DNA of 64,000 nucleotides from Strongylocentrotus purpuratus (lineage: Eukaryota > Echinodermata > Echinoidea > Camarodonta > Strongylocentrotidae). A program made the translations under genes and the position numbers. The stretch is taken from positions 15,548,712 through 15,612,711 of the forward strand of contig NW_022145615.1 of NCBI RefSeq assembly GCF_000002235.5, given 5' to 3'. The notes under the pieces are model-generated. The model had not been told where the DNA came from. It searched no databases and worked only from the letters and a program-made list of their open reading frames with translations. Below are positions 22,090 to 34,700 of this stretch, piece after piece. Position 1 is the first letter of the stretch. Each line of letters starts with the position of its first letter.

Positions 22090-23276
22090 CTAGATATGTA
22101 ATACTTGTTTGGAACAAGTATAGGTGGGCTGATGCAACAAAATATTGAGACAAAATGAAGAATACATTTGAGATATCTTTTTGTCTCAGCTACAACATAC
22201 TTGAAGTTCAGCGTAAACGAAGCTACAACAACGTAGATATTGCTCGCGAAGGACGGGACTGTAGAATCGAGTTTTGAGAAAAAGTCATGTCCCATAGAGA
22301 ATACACGCAAAATGTGAAAAATTGACATGCCTCCTTTAATCGCAAAAATACGCCATGATGCCTTTGTCAAAATGAATGATAATAGTGATTGCATTTGTAG
22401 AAATTGTCTCAGCTAGAACATATCAACATTTTGAAGAAAATCGATCAATTTTACAAAGATACAATCAATTTTCGAAAAAATATGCTGACGTCATAATATG
22501 CAAATTGAAATTTTGAGTTCAGAGGCGATTATGATGACGTCATGAGTAATTGAAGGTCAAATGAGACATGAAATTATATCTCCGATTCATACTCCATCAA
22601 AATATGAAACAAAATTGGGGTCACCTTGCACCCTAAAGAGCTACAATGGATTTTGCATAGGCATGTTTTTCCCATATATGCTTTATATTACAAGAGCTCG
22701 CGCGCACGGAAATTATCTTTAACGGTCGATCATTCCGTCATTAATAGTCATAAAGAGATAAACATGGTATCAATTTGTTTGTAAAAATATGTGGAATATT
22801 ATGAAAGAAAAAAATGGCGATTCTATGTGTGCAATAATTTTACGCGCAAAAACGCGCACGCATGCGCGTGTGCGCGATTTTTATAAAATGCTTAAAATGG
22901 CCTTAAACGTATGCAAAATGATTTTAAAACGATTTTGAGCATTTCAAAATTTTGCGCGCGCATTGACGCGCGGACGTACGCGCACGCGCGCGTTATTTGA
23001 CTTGAAATTGACCGGACGGATATTGACCTTGATCATGATGAATATGAATGAGAAATAGCTTTTGGTTATGAAGATATGATCATGAGTTGATTTCCGAAAA
23101 TTTTACAAAATGGCTCCTAAATGACGTCATCAGTCAAGGTCAATGTTGAAAACGTTATTGTGCTTTGTACATATGCCTATACATATGTGTGCTAAATTTG
23201 AAGGCATTTGATTGAGCCATTTTCAAGTAATCGTGCTTACAAAAAAGTGGTTAGAAATAAGAAAAAGATATAAATA
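22090..23276 (-). mobile_element. Module A7, Helitron-like
   Basis: CTAG 22090-22093, hairpin, full A body with CTCAGCTACAACATACTT block, CRE plus octamer near 22489, CG tracts 22840-22880 and 22955-22995, tail ending AGAAAAAGATATAAATAAA. This is the rightmost module in the left array. Confidence 0.65.
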
Positions 23277-23456
23277 AATAAAGGCAATTCTAACGAAATT
23301 ATAAGGTGGTCTGTACGTTATACAGCCCACCTGATAAAGAAATAAAATTCTAGCGAAATCAATAGGTGATCTGTCATCGACAGACCACCTAATAAAATAA
23401 AGAAAGAAAATTCTAACGAAATCAATAGGTGATCTGTCATCGACAGACCACCTAAT
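23277..23456. repeat. Hairpin array H5 (three units)
   Basis: One type 2 unit followed by two type 1 units with the TCTGTC ATC GACAGA stem. It marks the right end of the module array. Confidence 0.85.
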
Positions 23457-23958
23457 AAGGTTTCAAGAAGCTGGTACATGAAGGAACAAATGGATAGTCT
23501 TACCCCTACATGTACATCTAGCTTTGCTCTATTAGGGCTTCAATTGATTAAAACATCAAGGAAAATCTGAGAAGCTGTCTGTTTATCACCAACGAAAAAT
23601 GACTGAAATTTTCGATCAGTTGGGAATCGCAGACACAACACACTGTATGGTGTCCGCGCTAGCTCAAAGAACATTTTAAAACGTAAACTAATGGGTATTG
23701 CAGCAAGATTTTATTATTTTCCTGGTAACTGGAATTTTGCCGTGATTTTACTCTTGGGACTATTGATTGGTTTTGGCATTTTTCGTTTCTTTACGGGAAT
23801 GGCTAAAATCACAAGTGCAATTTTGACCAATCAGATGGCTGGATTTCTTAAGTAAGGTATATACATACACCATACCACAGACACTGATAACACGTAGGGT
23901 CGTGCATCTCAGATTTAACATTGTCAAACAGTGCCTTTAAGGAAATTTCCTGCAGACA

Positions 23959-24031
23959 TATATCCAAGCTTCTTTTGTTTTCATTTATATTTGAACTTGT
24001 CGTCTCGAACATTAACTGGCCCACCACATTT
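23959..24031 (+). repeat. Left arm of long-spaced inverted repeat
   Basis: Reverse complement of 24997-25073, with about 35 consecutive identical bases (the block containing ACAAGTTCAAATATAAATG) and a 6-7-base indel. The arms are 965 bp apart. The outside flanks do not match. Confidence 0.8.
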
Positions 24032-24369
24032 TCACCAACACACAATATTCCAACACTTAGTCTTACACAACAATTATTTCAAAAAATCTAAGACATCAAT
24101 CCAAAAATATCAAGATTCAAAGGACGTTTCAATTTATCAGTTCAATTCGGTTCTCACTGTAGACTACAGGGTACATACATTTTTCAACTTCTGCCAACAT
24201 CTTTGTTTTCAAAACATACCTCAGCTCAACTTGACTCCCGCCGAAGGTTGCTCCCTGCGAATTTGGCTTTGCAGACCAAAAAAACAAACAAGTTCAGCTC
24301 AACAATCGAAGCATCAGAACATAAGACCTTCTTGAGGATCGTGACGAGGCATCGGCGTTACTTTCCTAC

Positions 24370-24476
24370 CCGAGAGCTTCCCGATACTAGTTCTTCGGGT
24401 GCCAGGCCAGCTGGCAAACCAGCTCCAGAGAATTCAGCCAGACTTTGAGCAGCTCCTAGCTGTACGGGGGAACCTC
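24370..24476 (-). CDS. Possible exon of unknown gene
   Basis: 107 nt between an acceptor (ACCTTTAG) and a GTAGGA donor on the minus strand. One frame is open for 35 codons, rich in Gly, Ala, Ser and Leu (includes QLGAAQSLAEFSGAG). A second very short segment, 24220-24254, has a GTATGT donor and would continue in phase. No homology recognised. The signals are weak and this may be chance. Confidence 0.15.
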
Positions 24477-24996
24477 CTAAAGGTAATACGTATCAGATCA
24501 CCCAAGTAGGCCTAGAAATGGTTTGCAAAAATTTAAACGAGGGGCAGTCGACTAAACTTTTTTTCGTAAATATAGGCCTATATCTATACCAAAACGTTCA
24601 ATTTCTCGGCATTTTCTCCCTTCGCGACCGTGTTGGTAACAGGTAAGAGGGGGGTCTCGGAAACCTCTCTCTCCGTGGTTATCCTAATCACATTCACCGA
24701 GAAGAATGTGCAATGTGTTCCAAGAAAGGCCTCCAATTGCCCATTGGCCCTTTTCGTACTGGACTACTCCGCTGATAACATGCCTTCAATAAACGCCACG
24801 ATAATATGTCGCTAATCTGTCGCAACTCCACCGGTGAGAAACAGTTCAGCAGCAGCAACTAAAATACTTCTGTGTGCTCCGAGCAAATGATATCGAGTTC
24901 GAGTGGTGGGTCGGGACGACGAACCAGTGGTAATCGCTAGCATGCCAACTGCAAACTTTGCCGTGAACGAAAGAAAGTTGACCCCATCCGTACTAC

Positions 24997-25073
24997 AAAT
25001 GTGGTGTGCCATTTAATGAGTTGGGTCGAGACGACAAGTTCAAATATAAATGAAAACAAAAAGCTCGGATATA
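24997..25073 (-). repeat. Right arm of long-spaced inverted repeat
   Basis: Partner of 23959-24031. The pair may be the ends of one fold-back element of about 1.1 kb, or an inverted duplication of a regulatory segment. Confidence 0.8.
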
Positions 25074-25381
25074 CTGTTGAAGTCCACTTTATAATTTAAA
25101 GTCAACCGAAAGCTCCAATCGTTACAAACGAAGAGTAATTATGTTATAAACATTTTAAATATAAAGCTGCTTCTCTCAGAGGCTGGACGGCCATATCGAC
25201 AGTAAACTAGCAGCACATCCTAAACGGAATGAAATAAACTCTCAAATAAGATGACCACAACCCCGCACATGCACATGGCATTTAATTATCACCAGCCAAC
25301 CAGGAGGACCCTTACGAAGACACCCTTAGGTCATCGACCAATCAAGAGAGGAGTAATACCTTTAATTCATTATAACCAATG

Positions 25382-27556
25382 ACAACGAATCTCTTTGATT
25401 TGCCAAACAACCGTGTCAGTCACACGATTCGTATATGATGGGCTTATTAAACTGTAACAAATACATGGGCTTGTCGTTCACATGTGTTAACGTTTGGGCG
25501 TGGCTTCTCCGCGCCACGGCTGACCGATCTTCATATTGGTCCTCAGTGGTGCTCTATCTCAGAAATACTCGACGCATGGGTGCGATGGGTCCATTGTTTG
25601 ACCAGCCTAACTTTCTTTTCAAAACCGCATTAAATGTGTAAGGCATTTGAATCTTGAGAGAATTGTATTGTTGTCACTAATCTCAAATTGTCATGACCTT
25701 TCGGGGGTCATGCAGCTCCAGTTTGTATCATGCAGGAATGCATAGCTTACCCTCCACTGGCCTAGGGGTCGTAGACAAATTTGTATTAACCTTTGATCTT
25801 GATTACTGGGATTGTCAAGAACGAATTCCTCACCCTTTATCAATAATCATCTGTATATAGCGTTCAACTGTTTTAGATCCATCTGTTTTATTGTGGTTGA
25901 CTGAAATTGTTTTGATGACCGGGAATTCATGTCAAAACCCTCTTTGCCACTTAATAATTGTACTCCGAATTATCATGCTATCAAACATTATGTCATAGTC
26001 TGCTTTAGCATGCATGAATATTTCTCATCTGCACAACGAATCTCTTTGATTTGCAAAACACCCGTGTCAGTCACACGATTCGTATATGATGGGCTTATTA
26101 AACTGTAACAAATACATGGGCTTGTCGTTCACATGTGTCTAACGTTTGGGCGTGGCTTCTCCGCGCCACGGCTGACCGATCTTCATATTGGTCCTCAGTG
26201 GTGCTCTATCTCAGAAATACTCGACGCATGGTGCGTGATGGGTCCATTGTTTGACCAGCCTAACTTTCTTTTCAAAAACCGCATCAAATGTGTAAGGCAT
26301 TTGAATCTTGAGAGAATTGTATTGTTGTCACTAATCTCAAATTGTCATGACCTTCGGGGGTCATGCAGCTCCAGTTTGTATCATGCAGGAATGTATAGCT
26401 ACCCTCCACTGGCCTAGGGGTCGTAGACAAATTTGTATTAACCTTTGATCTTGATTACTGGGATTGTCAAGAACGAATTCCTCACCCTTATCAATAATTA
26501 TCTGTATAGCGTTCAACTGTTTTGGATCCATCTGTTTTATTGTGGTGACTGAAATTGTTTTGATGACCGGGAATTCATGTCAAAACCCTCTTTGCCACTT
26601 AATAATTGTACTCCGAATTATCAGGCTATCAAACATATGTCATAGTCTGCTTTAGCATGCATGAATATTTCTCATCTGCACAACGAATCTCTTTGATTTG
26701 CAAAACACCCGTGTCAGTCACACGATTCGTATATGATGGGCTTATTAAACTGTAACAAATACATGGGCTTGTCGTTCACATGTGTCTACGTTTGGGCGTG
26801 GCTTCTCCGTGCCACGGCTGACCGATCTTCATATTGGTCCTCAGTGGTGCTCTATCTCAGAAATACTCGACGCATGGGTGCGATGGGTCCATTGTTTGAC
26901 CAGCCTAACTTTCTTTTCAAAACCGCATCAAATGTGTAAGGCATTTGAATCTTGAGAGAATTGTATTGTTGTCACTAATCTCAAATTGTCATGACCTTTC
27001 GGGGGATGCAGCTCCAGTTTGTATCAGCAGGAATGTATAGCTTACCCTCCACTGGCCTAGGGGTCGTAGACAAATTTGTATTAACCTTTGATCTTGATTA
27101 CTGGGATTGTCAAGAACGAATTCCTCACCCTTTATCAATAATTATCTGTATAGCGTTCAACTGTTTTAGATCCATCTGTTTTATTGTGGTTGACTGAAAT
27201 TGTTTTGATGACCGGGAATTCATGTCAAAACCCTCTTTGCCACTTAATAATTGTACTCCGAATTATCATGCTATCAAACATTATGTCATAGTCTGCTTTA
27301 GCATGCATGAATATTTCTCACCTGCACAACGAATCTCTTTGATTTGCAAAACACCCGTGTCAGTCACACGATTCGTAATGATGGGCTTATTAAACTGTAA
27401 CAAATACATGGGCTTGTCGTTCACATGTGTCTAACGTTTGCGGCGTGGCTTCCGCGCCACCGGCTGACCGATCTTCATATTGGTCCTCAGTGGTGCTCTA
27501 TCTCAGAAATACTCGACGCATGGGTGCGATGGGTCCATTGTTTGACCAGCCTAACT
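25382..27556 (+). repeat. Tandem repeat of about 650 bp, three full copies and a partial fourth
   Basis: Units start with ACGAATCTCTTTGATTTGC near 25384, 26036, 26683 and 27329 (spacings about 652, 647, 646). Identity is very high apart from small indels. Each contains GGGCGTGGCTTCTCCG, CCGATCTTCATATTGGTCC and GCGATGGGTCCATTG motifs. Short frames in the units (for example 25435-25641 and 26733-26939) shift between copies through indels and are not genes. The fourth copy switches to diverged sequence at about 27557. Confidence 0.95.
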
Positions 27557-28254
27557 TCTCACAAACTTTATTTATTTATTTGTTTATTTTTTTTTCGGTT
27601 TTTGTATGTGACAATTATCATGATGGAAAATTCGATTGTCCAAATGGGTAAAGCATTTGAATCTTGAAAGAATGTACGGTTGTCACTAATCCTAATTGTC
27701 ATGATTGTATTCCTTCCAGGGACATGCAGTTAGAACTTTGTATCATGCAGGAATGTATTCTTTACCCTCAAAGGGCTTGAGACAAGTATCGTTATCCTTT
27801 GATCTTGACGACTGGAGGAATATCAAGACCGAAGTCCTCACTCTTCTATCAATCATATTATCTGTATAGCATTCAATTGTTTTGAGTCTATCTGTTATAT
27901 TGTAATTGACGAAACTTTTTTCTTTTTATGATGAGCGGAAATGTCAAACCCTCTTTGCCATTAATATTATGTACTCCGAATTGTCATAACAGTTATCAAG
28001 TATGTACATACGAGCCTGTCTTAGCATGCATGTATCTTTCTAATCACCTGTGTCAATCAAAAATACATTCGCAATTTCGTGTGCTTATAACCTAACAAAA
28101 TACATGGACTTATCGCTTACGCGTGTCTGACGTATAGGAAAAGGGCGTGGCTTCTCGCACCACGGTTAACCGATCTTCGGCCCGCTGTGGCGCTCTATCA
28201 CAAAACATACTCGACGCATAGAGCGATGGGTCCATTGTTTGAGCAGTCTTACTT
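27557..28254 (+). repeat. Diverged continuation of the 650-bp tandem repeat
   Basis: Alignable by eye with the second half of the unit (AGCATTTGAATCTTGA, TATCATGCAGGAATGTAT, TTGCCATTAAT) and then the first half of a fifth unit (28070-28254), but with many substitutions and a T-rich insertion at 27570-27600. In the fifth unit the best conserved part is the GGGCGTGGCTTCTC to GCGATGGGTCCATTG core. Ends at the assembly gap. Confidence 0.85.
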
Positions 28255-28754
28255 NNNNNNNNNNNNNNNNNNNNNNNNNNNNNNNNNNNNNNNNNNNNNN
28301 NNNNNNNNNNNNNNNNNNNNNNNNNNNNNNNNNNNNNNNNNNNNNNNNNNNNNNNNNNNNNNNNNNNNNNNNNNNNNNNNNNNNNNNNNNNNNNNNNNNN
28401 NNNNNNNNNNNNNNNNNNNNNNNNNNNNNNNNNNNNNNNNNNNNNNNNNNNNNNNNNNNNNNNNNNNNNNNNNNNNNNNNNNNNNNNNNNNNNNNNNNNN
28501 NNNNNNNNNNNNNNNNNNNNNNNNNNNNNNNNNNNNNNNNNNNNNNNNNNNNNNNNNNNNNNNNNNNNNNNNNNNNNNNNNNNNNNNNNNNNNNNNNNNN
28601 NNNNNNNNNNNNNNNNNNNNNNNNNNNNNNNNNNNNNNNNNNNNNNNNNNNNNNNNNNNNNNNNNNNNNNNNNNNNNNNNNNNNNNNNNNNNNNNNNNNN
28701 NNNNNNNNNNNNNNNNNNNNNNNNNNNNNNNNNNNNNNNNNNNNNNNNNNNNNN
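28255..28754. other. Assembly gap (500 N)
   Basis: Exactly 500 ambiguous bases, a conventional placeholder for a gap of unknown size. The 650-bp repeat enters it from the left and the 199-bp satellite leaves it on the right, so the junction between the two is not observed. Confidence 0.99.
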
Positions 28755-31700
28755 GCGCTTGAGCTTCTCTATCTGTTCTTGACATCGTTTTATCTCTTTC
28801 ATCTTTATTTCTTGCGCAATCAAAAGAAAACGATTAAATCGCGTATATACTGTCATTTTGCGCTATAAAGGCCATTTTGAAGCATGTTTTACATTTGCAA
28901 ATATCTTTCTTAAAAGAAGCCATGGACTTCTAAGAGGTATCATTATGTTGCGCTTGAGCTTCTCTATCTGTTCTTGACATCGGTTTATCTCTCTCATCTT
29001 TATTTCTTGCGCAATCAAAGAAAACGATTAAATCGCGTATATACTGTCATTTTGCGCTATAAAAGGGCCATTTTGAAGCATGTTTTACATTTGCAAATAT
29101 CTTTCTTAAAGGAGCCCATGGACTTCTAAGAGGTATCATTATGTTTGCGCTTGAGCTTCTCTATCTGTTCTTGACATCGTTTTATCTCTTTCATCTTTAT
29201 TTCTTGCGCAATCCAAAGAAAACGATTAATCGCGTATATACTTGTCATTTTGCGCTATAAAAGGGCCATTTTGAAGCATTTTTACATTTGCAAATATCTT
29301 TCTTAAAAAGGAAGCCATGGACTTCTAAGAGGTATCATTATGTTGCGCTTGAGCTTCTCTATCTGTTCTTGACATCGGTTTATCTCTCTCATCTTTTTAT
29401 TTCTTGCGCAATCAAAAGAAAACGATTAAATCGCGTATATACTCATTTTGCGCTATAAAGGGCCATTTTGAAGCATGTTTTACATTTGCAAATATCTTTC
29501 TTAAAAAGGAAGCCATGGACTTCTAAGAGGTATCATTATGTTGCGCTTGAGCTTCTCTATCTGTTCTTGACATCGGTTTATCTCTCTCATCTTTATTTCT
29601 TGCGCAATCAAAGAAAACGATTAAATCGCGTATATACTGTCATTTTGCGCTATAAAAGGGCCATTTTGAAGCATGTTTTACATTTGCAAATATCTTTCTT
29701 AAAAAGGAAGCCATGGACTTCTAAGAGGTATCATTATGTTGCGCTTGAGCTTCTCTATCTGTTCTTGACATCGGTTTATCTCTTTCATCTTTATTTCTTG
29801 CGCAATCAAAAGAAACGATTAAATCGCGTATATACTGTCATTTTGCGCTATAAAAGGCCATTTTGAAGCATGTTTTTACATTTGCAATATCTTTCTTAAA
29901 AAGGAAGCCATGGACTTCTAAGAGGTATCATTATGTTGCGCTTGAGCTTCTCTATCTGTTCTTGACATCGGTTTATCTCTCTCATCTTTATTTCTTGCGC
30001 AATCAAAAGAAAACGATTAAATCGCGTATATACTGTCATTTTGCGCTATAAAAGGGCCATTTTGAAGCATGTTTTACATTTGCAATATCTTTCTTAAAAA
30101 GGAAGCCATGGACTTCTAAGAGGTATCATTATGTTGCGCTTGAGCTTCTCTATCTGTTCTTGACATCGGTTTATCTCTCTCATCTTTATTTCTTGCGCAA
30201 TCAAAAGAAACGATTAATCGCGTATATACTGTCATTTTGCGCTATAAAAGGGCCATTTTGAAGCTGTTTTACATTTGCAAATATCTTTCTTAAAAAGGAA
30301 GCCATGGACTTCTAAGAGGTATCATTATGTTGCGCTTGAGCTTCTCTATCTGTTCTTGACATCGGTTTATCTCTCTCATCTTTTTTCTTGCGCAATCAAA
30401 AGAAAACGATTAAATCGCGTATATACTGTCATTTTGCGCTATAAAAGGGCCATTTTGAAGCATGTTTTACATTTGCAAATATCTTTCTTAAAAAGGAAGC
30501 CATGGACTTCTAAGAGGTATCATTATGTTGCGCTTGAGCTTCTCTATCTGTTCTTGACATCGGTTTATCTCTCTCATCTTTATTTCTTGCGCAATCAAAA
30601 GAAAACGATTAAATCGCGTATATACTGTCATTTTGCGCTATAAAGGGCCATTTTGAAGCATGTTTTACATTTGCAAATATCTTTCTTAAAAAGGAAGCCA
30701 TGGACTTCTAAGAGTATCATTATGTTGCGCTTGAGCTTCTCTATCTGTTCTTGACATCGGTTTATCTCTCTCATCTTTATTTCTTGCGCAATCAAAAGAA
30801 AACGATTAAATCGCGTATATACTGTCATTTTGCGCTATAAAGGGCCATTTTGAAGCATGTTTTACATTTGCAAATATCTTTCTTAAAAGGAAGCCATGGA
30901 CTTCTAAGAGGTTATCATTATGTTGCGCTGAGCTATCTCTATCTGTTCTTGACATCGGTTTATCTCTCTCTCTTTATATTTCTTGCGCAATCAAAAGAAA
31001 ACGATTAAATCGCGTATATACTGTCATTTTGCGCTATAAAAGGGCCATTTTGAAGCATGTTTTACATTTGCAAATATCTTTCTTAAAAGGGAGCCATGGA
31101 CTTCTAAGAGGTATCATTATGTTGCGCTTGAGCTTCTCTATCTGTTCTTGACATCGGTTTATCTCTCTCATCTTTATTTCTTGCGCAATCAAAAGAAAAC
31201 GATTAAATCGCGTATATACTGTCATTTTGCGCTATAAAAGGCCATTTTGAAGCATGTTTACATTTGCAAATATCTTTCTTAAAAGGAAGCCATGGACTTC
31301 TAAGAGGTATCATTATGTTGCGCTTGAGCTTCTCTATCTGTTCTTGACATCGGTTTCTCTCTCTCATCTTTATTTCTTGCGCAATCAAAAGAACGATTAA
31401 ATCGCGTATATACTGTCATTTTGCGCTATAAAAGGGCCATTTTGAAGCATTTTTTACATTTGCAAATATCTTTCTTAAAAGGAAGCCATGGACTTCTAAG
31501 AGGTATCATTATGTTGCGCTTGAGCTTCTCTATCTGTTCTTGACATCGGTTTATCTCTCTCATCTTTATTTCTTGCGCAATCAAAAGAAAACGATTAAAT
31601 CGCGTATATACTGTCATTTTGCGCTATAAAAGGGCCATTTTGAAGCATGTTTTACATTTGCAAATATCTTTCTTAAAAAGGAAGCCATGGACTTCTAAGA

Positions 31701-34700
31701 GGTATCATTATGTTGCGCTTGAGCTTCTCTATCTGTTCTTGACATCGTTTTATCTCTCTCATCTTTATTTCTTGCGCAATCAAAGAAAACGATTAAATCG
31801 CGTATATACTGTCATTTTGCGCTATAAAAGGGCCATTTTGAAGCATGTTTTACATTTGCAAATATCTTTCTTAAAAAGGAAGCCATGGACTTCTAAGAGG
31901 TATCATTATGTTGCGCTTGAGCTTCTCTATCTGTTCTTGACATCGGTTTATCTCTCTCATCTTTATTTCTTGCGCAATCAAAAGAAAACGATTAAATCGC
32001 GTATATACTGTCATTTTGCGCTATAAAAGGGCCATTTTGAAGCATGTTTTACATTTGCAAATATCTTTCTTAAAAAGGAAGCCATGGACTTCTAAGAGGT
32101 ATCATTATGTTGCGCTTGAGCTTCTCTATCTGTTCTTGACATCGGTTTATCTCTTTCATCTTTATTTCTTGCGCAATCAAAGAAAACGATTAAATCGCGT
32201 ATATACTGTCATTTTGCGCTATAAAAGGGCCATTTTGAAGCATGTTTTACATTTGCAAATATCTTTTCTTAAAAAGGAAGCCATGGACTTCTAAGAGGTA
32301 TCATTATGTTGCGCTTGAGCTTCTCTATCTGTTCTTGACATCGGTTTATCTCTCTCATCTTTATTTCTTGCGCAATCAAAGAAAACGATTAAATCGCGTA
32401 TATACTGTCATTTTGCGCTATAAAAGGGCCATTTTGAAGCATGTTTTACATTTGCAAATATCTTTCTTAAAAAGGAAGCCATGGACTTCTAAGAGGTATC
32501 ATTATGTTGCGCTTGAGCTTCTCTATCTGTTCTTGACATCGGTTTATCTCTCTCATCTTTATTTCTTGCGCAATCAAAAGAAAACGATTAAATCGCGTAT
32601 ATACTGTCATTTTGCGCTATAAAAGGGCCATTTTGAAGCATGTTTTACATTTGCAAATATCTTTCTTAAAAGGAAGCCATGGACTTCTAAGAGGTATCAT
32701 TATGTTGCGCTTGAGCTTCTCTATCTGTTCTTGACATCGGTTTATCTCTCTCATCTTTATTTCTTGCGCAATCAAAAGAAAACGATTAAATCGCGTATAT
32801 ACTGTCATTTTGCGCTATAAAAGGGCATTTTGAAGCATGTTTTACATTTGCAAATATCTTTCTTAAAAAGGAAGCCATGGACTTCTAAGAGGTATCATTA
32901 TGTTGCGCTTGAGCTTCTCTATCTGTTCTTGACATCGGTTTATCTCTCTCATCTTTATTTCTTGCGCAATCAAAAGAAAACGATTAAATCGCGTATATAC
33001 TGTCATTTTGCGCTATAAAAGGGCCATTTTGAAGCATGTTTTACATTTGCAAATATCTTTCTTAAAAAGGAAGCCATGGACTTCTAAGAGGTATCATTAT
33101 GTTGCGCTTGAGCTTCTCTATCTGTTCTTGACATCGGTTTATCTCTCTCATCTTTATTTCTTGCGCAATCAAAAGAAAACGATTAAATCGCGTATATACT
33201 GTCATTTTGCGCTATAAAAGGGCCATTTTGAAGCATGTTTTACATTTGCAAATATCTTTCTTAAAAAGGAAGCCATGGACTTCTAAGAGGTATCATTATG
33301 TTGCGCTTGAGCTTCTCTATCTGTTCTTGACATCGGTTTATCTCTCTCATCTTTATTTCTTGCGCAATCAAAAGAAAACGATTAAATCGCGTATATACTG
33401 TCATTTTGCGCTATAAAAGGGCCATTTTGAAGCATGTTTTACATTTGCAAATATCTTTCTTAAAAAGGAAGCCATGGACTTCTAAGAGGTATCATTATGT
33501 TGCGCTTGAGCTTCTCTATCTGTTCTTGACATCGGTTTATCTCTCTCATCTTTATTTCTTGCGCAATCAAAAGAAAACGATTAAATCGCGTATATACTGT
33601 CATTTTGCGCTATAAAAGGGCCATTTTGAAGCATGTTTTACATTTGCAAATATCTTTCTTAAAAGGAAGCCATGGACTTCTAAGAGGTATCATTATGTTG
33701 CGCTTGAGCTTCTCTATCTGTTCTTGACATCGGTTTATCTCTCTCATCTTTATTTCTTGCGCAATCAAAAGAAAACGATTAAATCGCGTATATACTGTCA
33801 TTTTGCGCTATAAAAGGGCCATTTTGAAGCATGTTTTACATTTGCAAATATCTTTCTTAAAAAGGAAGCCATGGACTTCTAAGAGGTATCATTATGTTGC
33901 GCTTGAGCTTCTCTATCTGTTCTTGACATCGGTTTATCTCTCTCATCTTTATTTCTTGCGCAATCAAAAGAAAACGATTAAATCGCGTATATACTGTCAT
34001 TTTGCGCTATAAAAGGGCCATTTTGAAGCATGTTTTACATTTGCAAATATCTTTCTTAAAAAGAAGCCATGGACTTCTAAGAGGTATCATTATGTTGCGC
34101 TTGAGCTTCTCTATCTGTTCTTGACATCGGTTTATCTCTCTCATCTTTATTTCTTGCGCAATCAAAAGAAAACGATTAAATCGCGTATATACTGTCATTT
34201 TGCGCTATAAAAGGGCCATTTTGAAGCATGTTTTACATTTGCAAATATCTTTCTTAAAAAGGAAGCCATGGACTTCTAAGAGGTATCATTATGTTGCGCT
34301 TGAGCTTCTCTATCTGTTCTTGACATCGGTTTATCTCTCTCATCTTTATTTCTTGCGCAATCAAAAGAAAACGATTAAATCGCGTATATACTGTCATTTT
34401 GCGCTATAAAAGGGCCATTTTGAAGCATGTTTTACATTTGCAAATATCTTTCTTAAAAAGGAAGCCATGGACTTCTAAGAGGTATCATTATGTTGCGCTT
34501 GAGCTTCTCTATCTGTTCTTGACATCGGTTTATCTCTCTCATCTTTATTTCTTGCGCAATCAAAAAAACGATTAAATCGCGTATATACTGTCATTTTGCG
34601 CTATAAAAGGGCCATTTTGAAGCATGTTTTACATTTGCAAATATCTTTCTTAAAAAGGAAGCCATGGACTTCTAAGAGGTATCATTATGTTGCGCTTGAG

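Larger units (their letters stand above)
23457..25381. other. Low-repeat interval, no gene identified
   Basis: The only stretch of the left half without A/B modules or tandem repeats. It has CCAAT-type motifs (ATTGGTTTTGG near 23767, GACCAATCAG near 23825), two good plus-strand donor-like sites (ACAG/GTAAGAG near 24641; CACCG/GTGAGAA near 24830) and minus-strand exon-like signals at 24220-24476. Open frames at 23848-24045 and 24812-25012 (minus) and 23931-24448 (plus) match nothing I recognise. It may be a promoter or 5' region of an unplaced gene. Confidence 0.5.

Noticed and set aside
5157..23456. Autonomous transposon gene (Rep/helicase, transposase, reverse transcriptase) in the module array
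   Set aside because: No frame of adequate length or with family motifs is present on either strand.
28110..28868. Long frames across the gap
   Set aside because: They consist mostly of unknown residues from the 500 N.
33100..33140. Short U2 snRNA-like match (TATCTGTTCTT) in the satellite unit, and possible spliced-leader gene
   Set aside because: Only about 11 bases match; the branch-recognition sequence and Sm site are missing. The GAGGTATCA donor-like site alone is not enough for a spliced leader.
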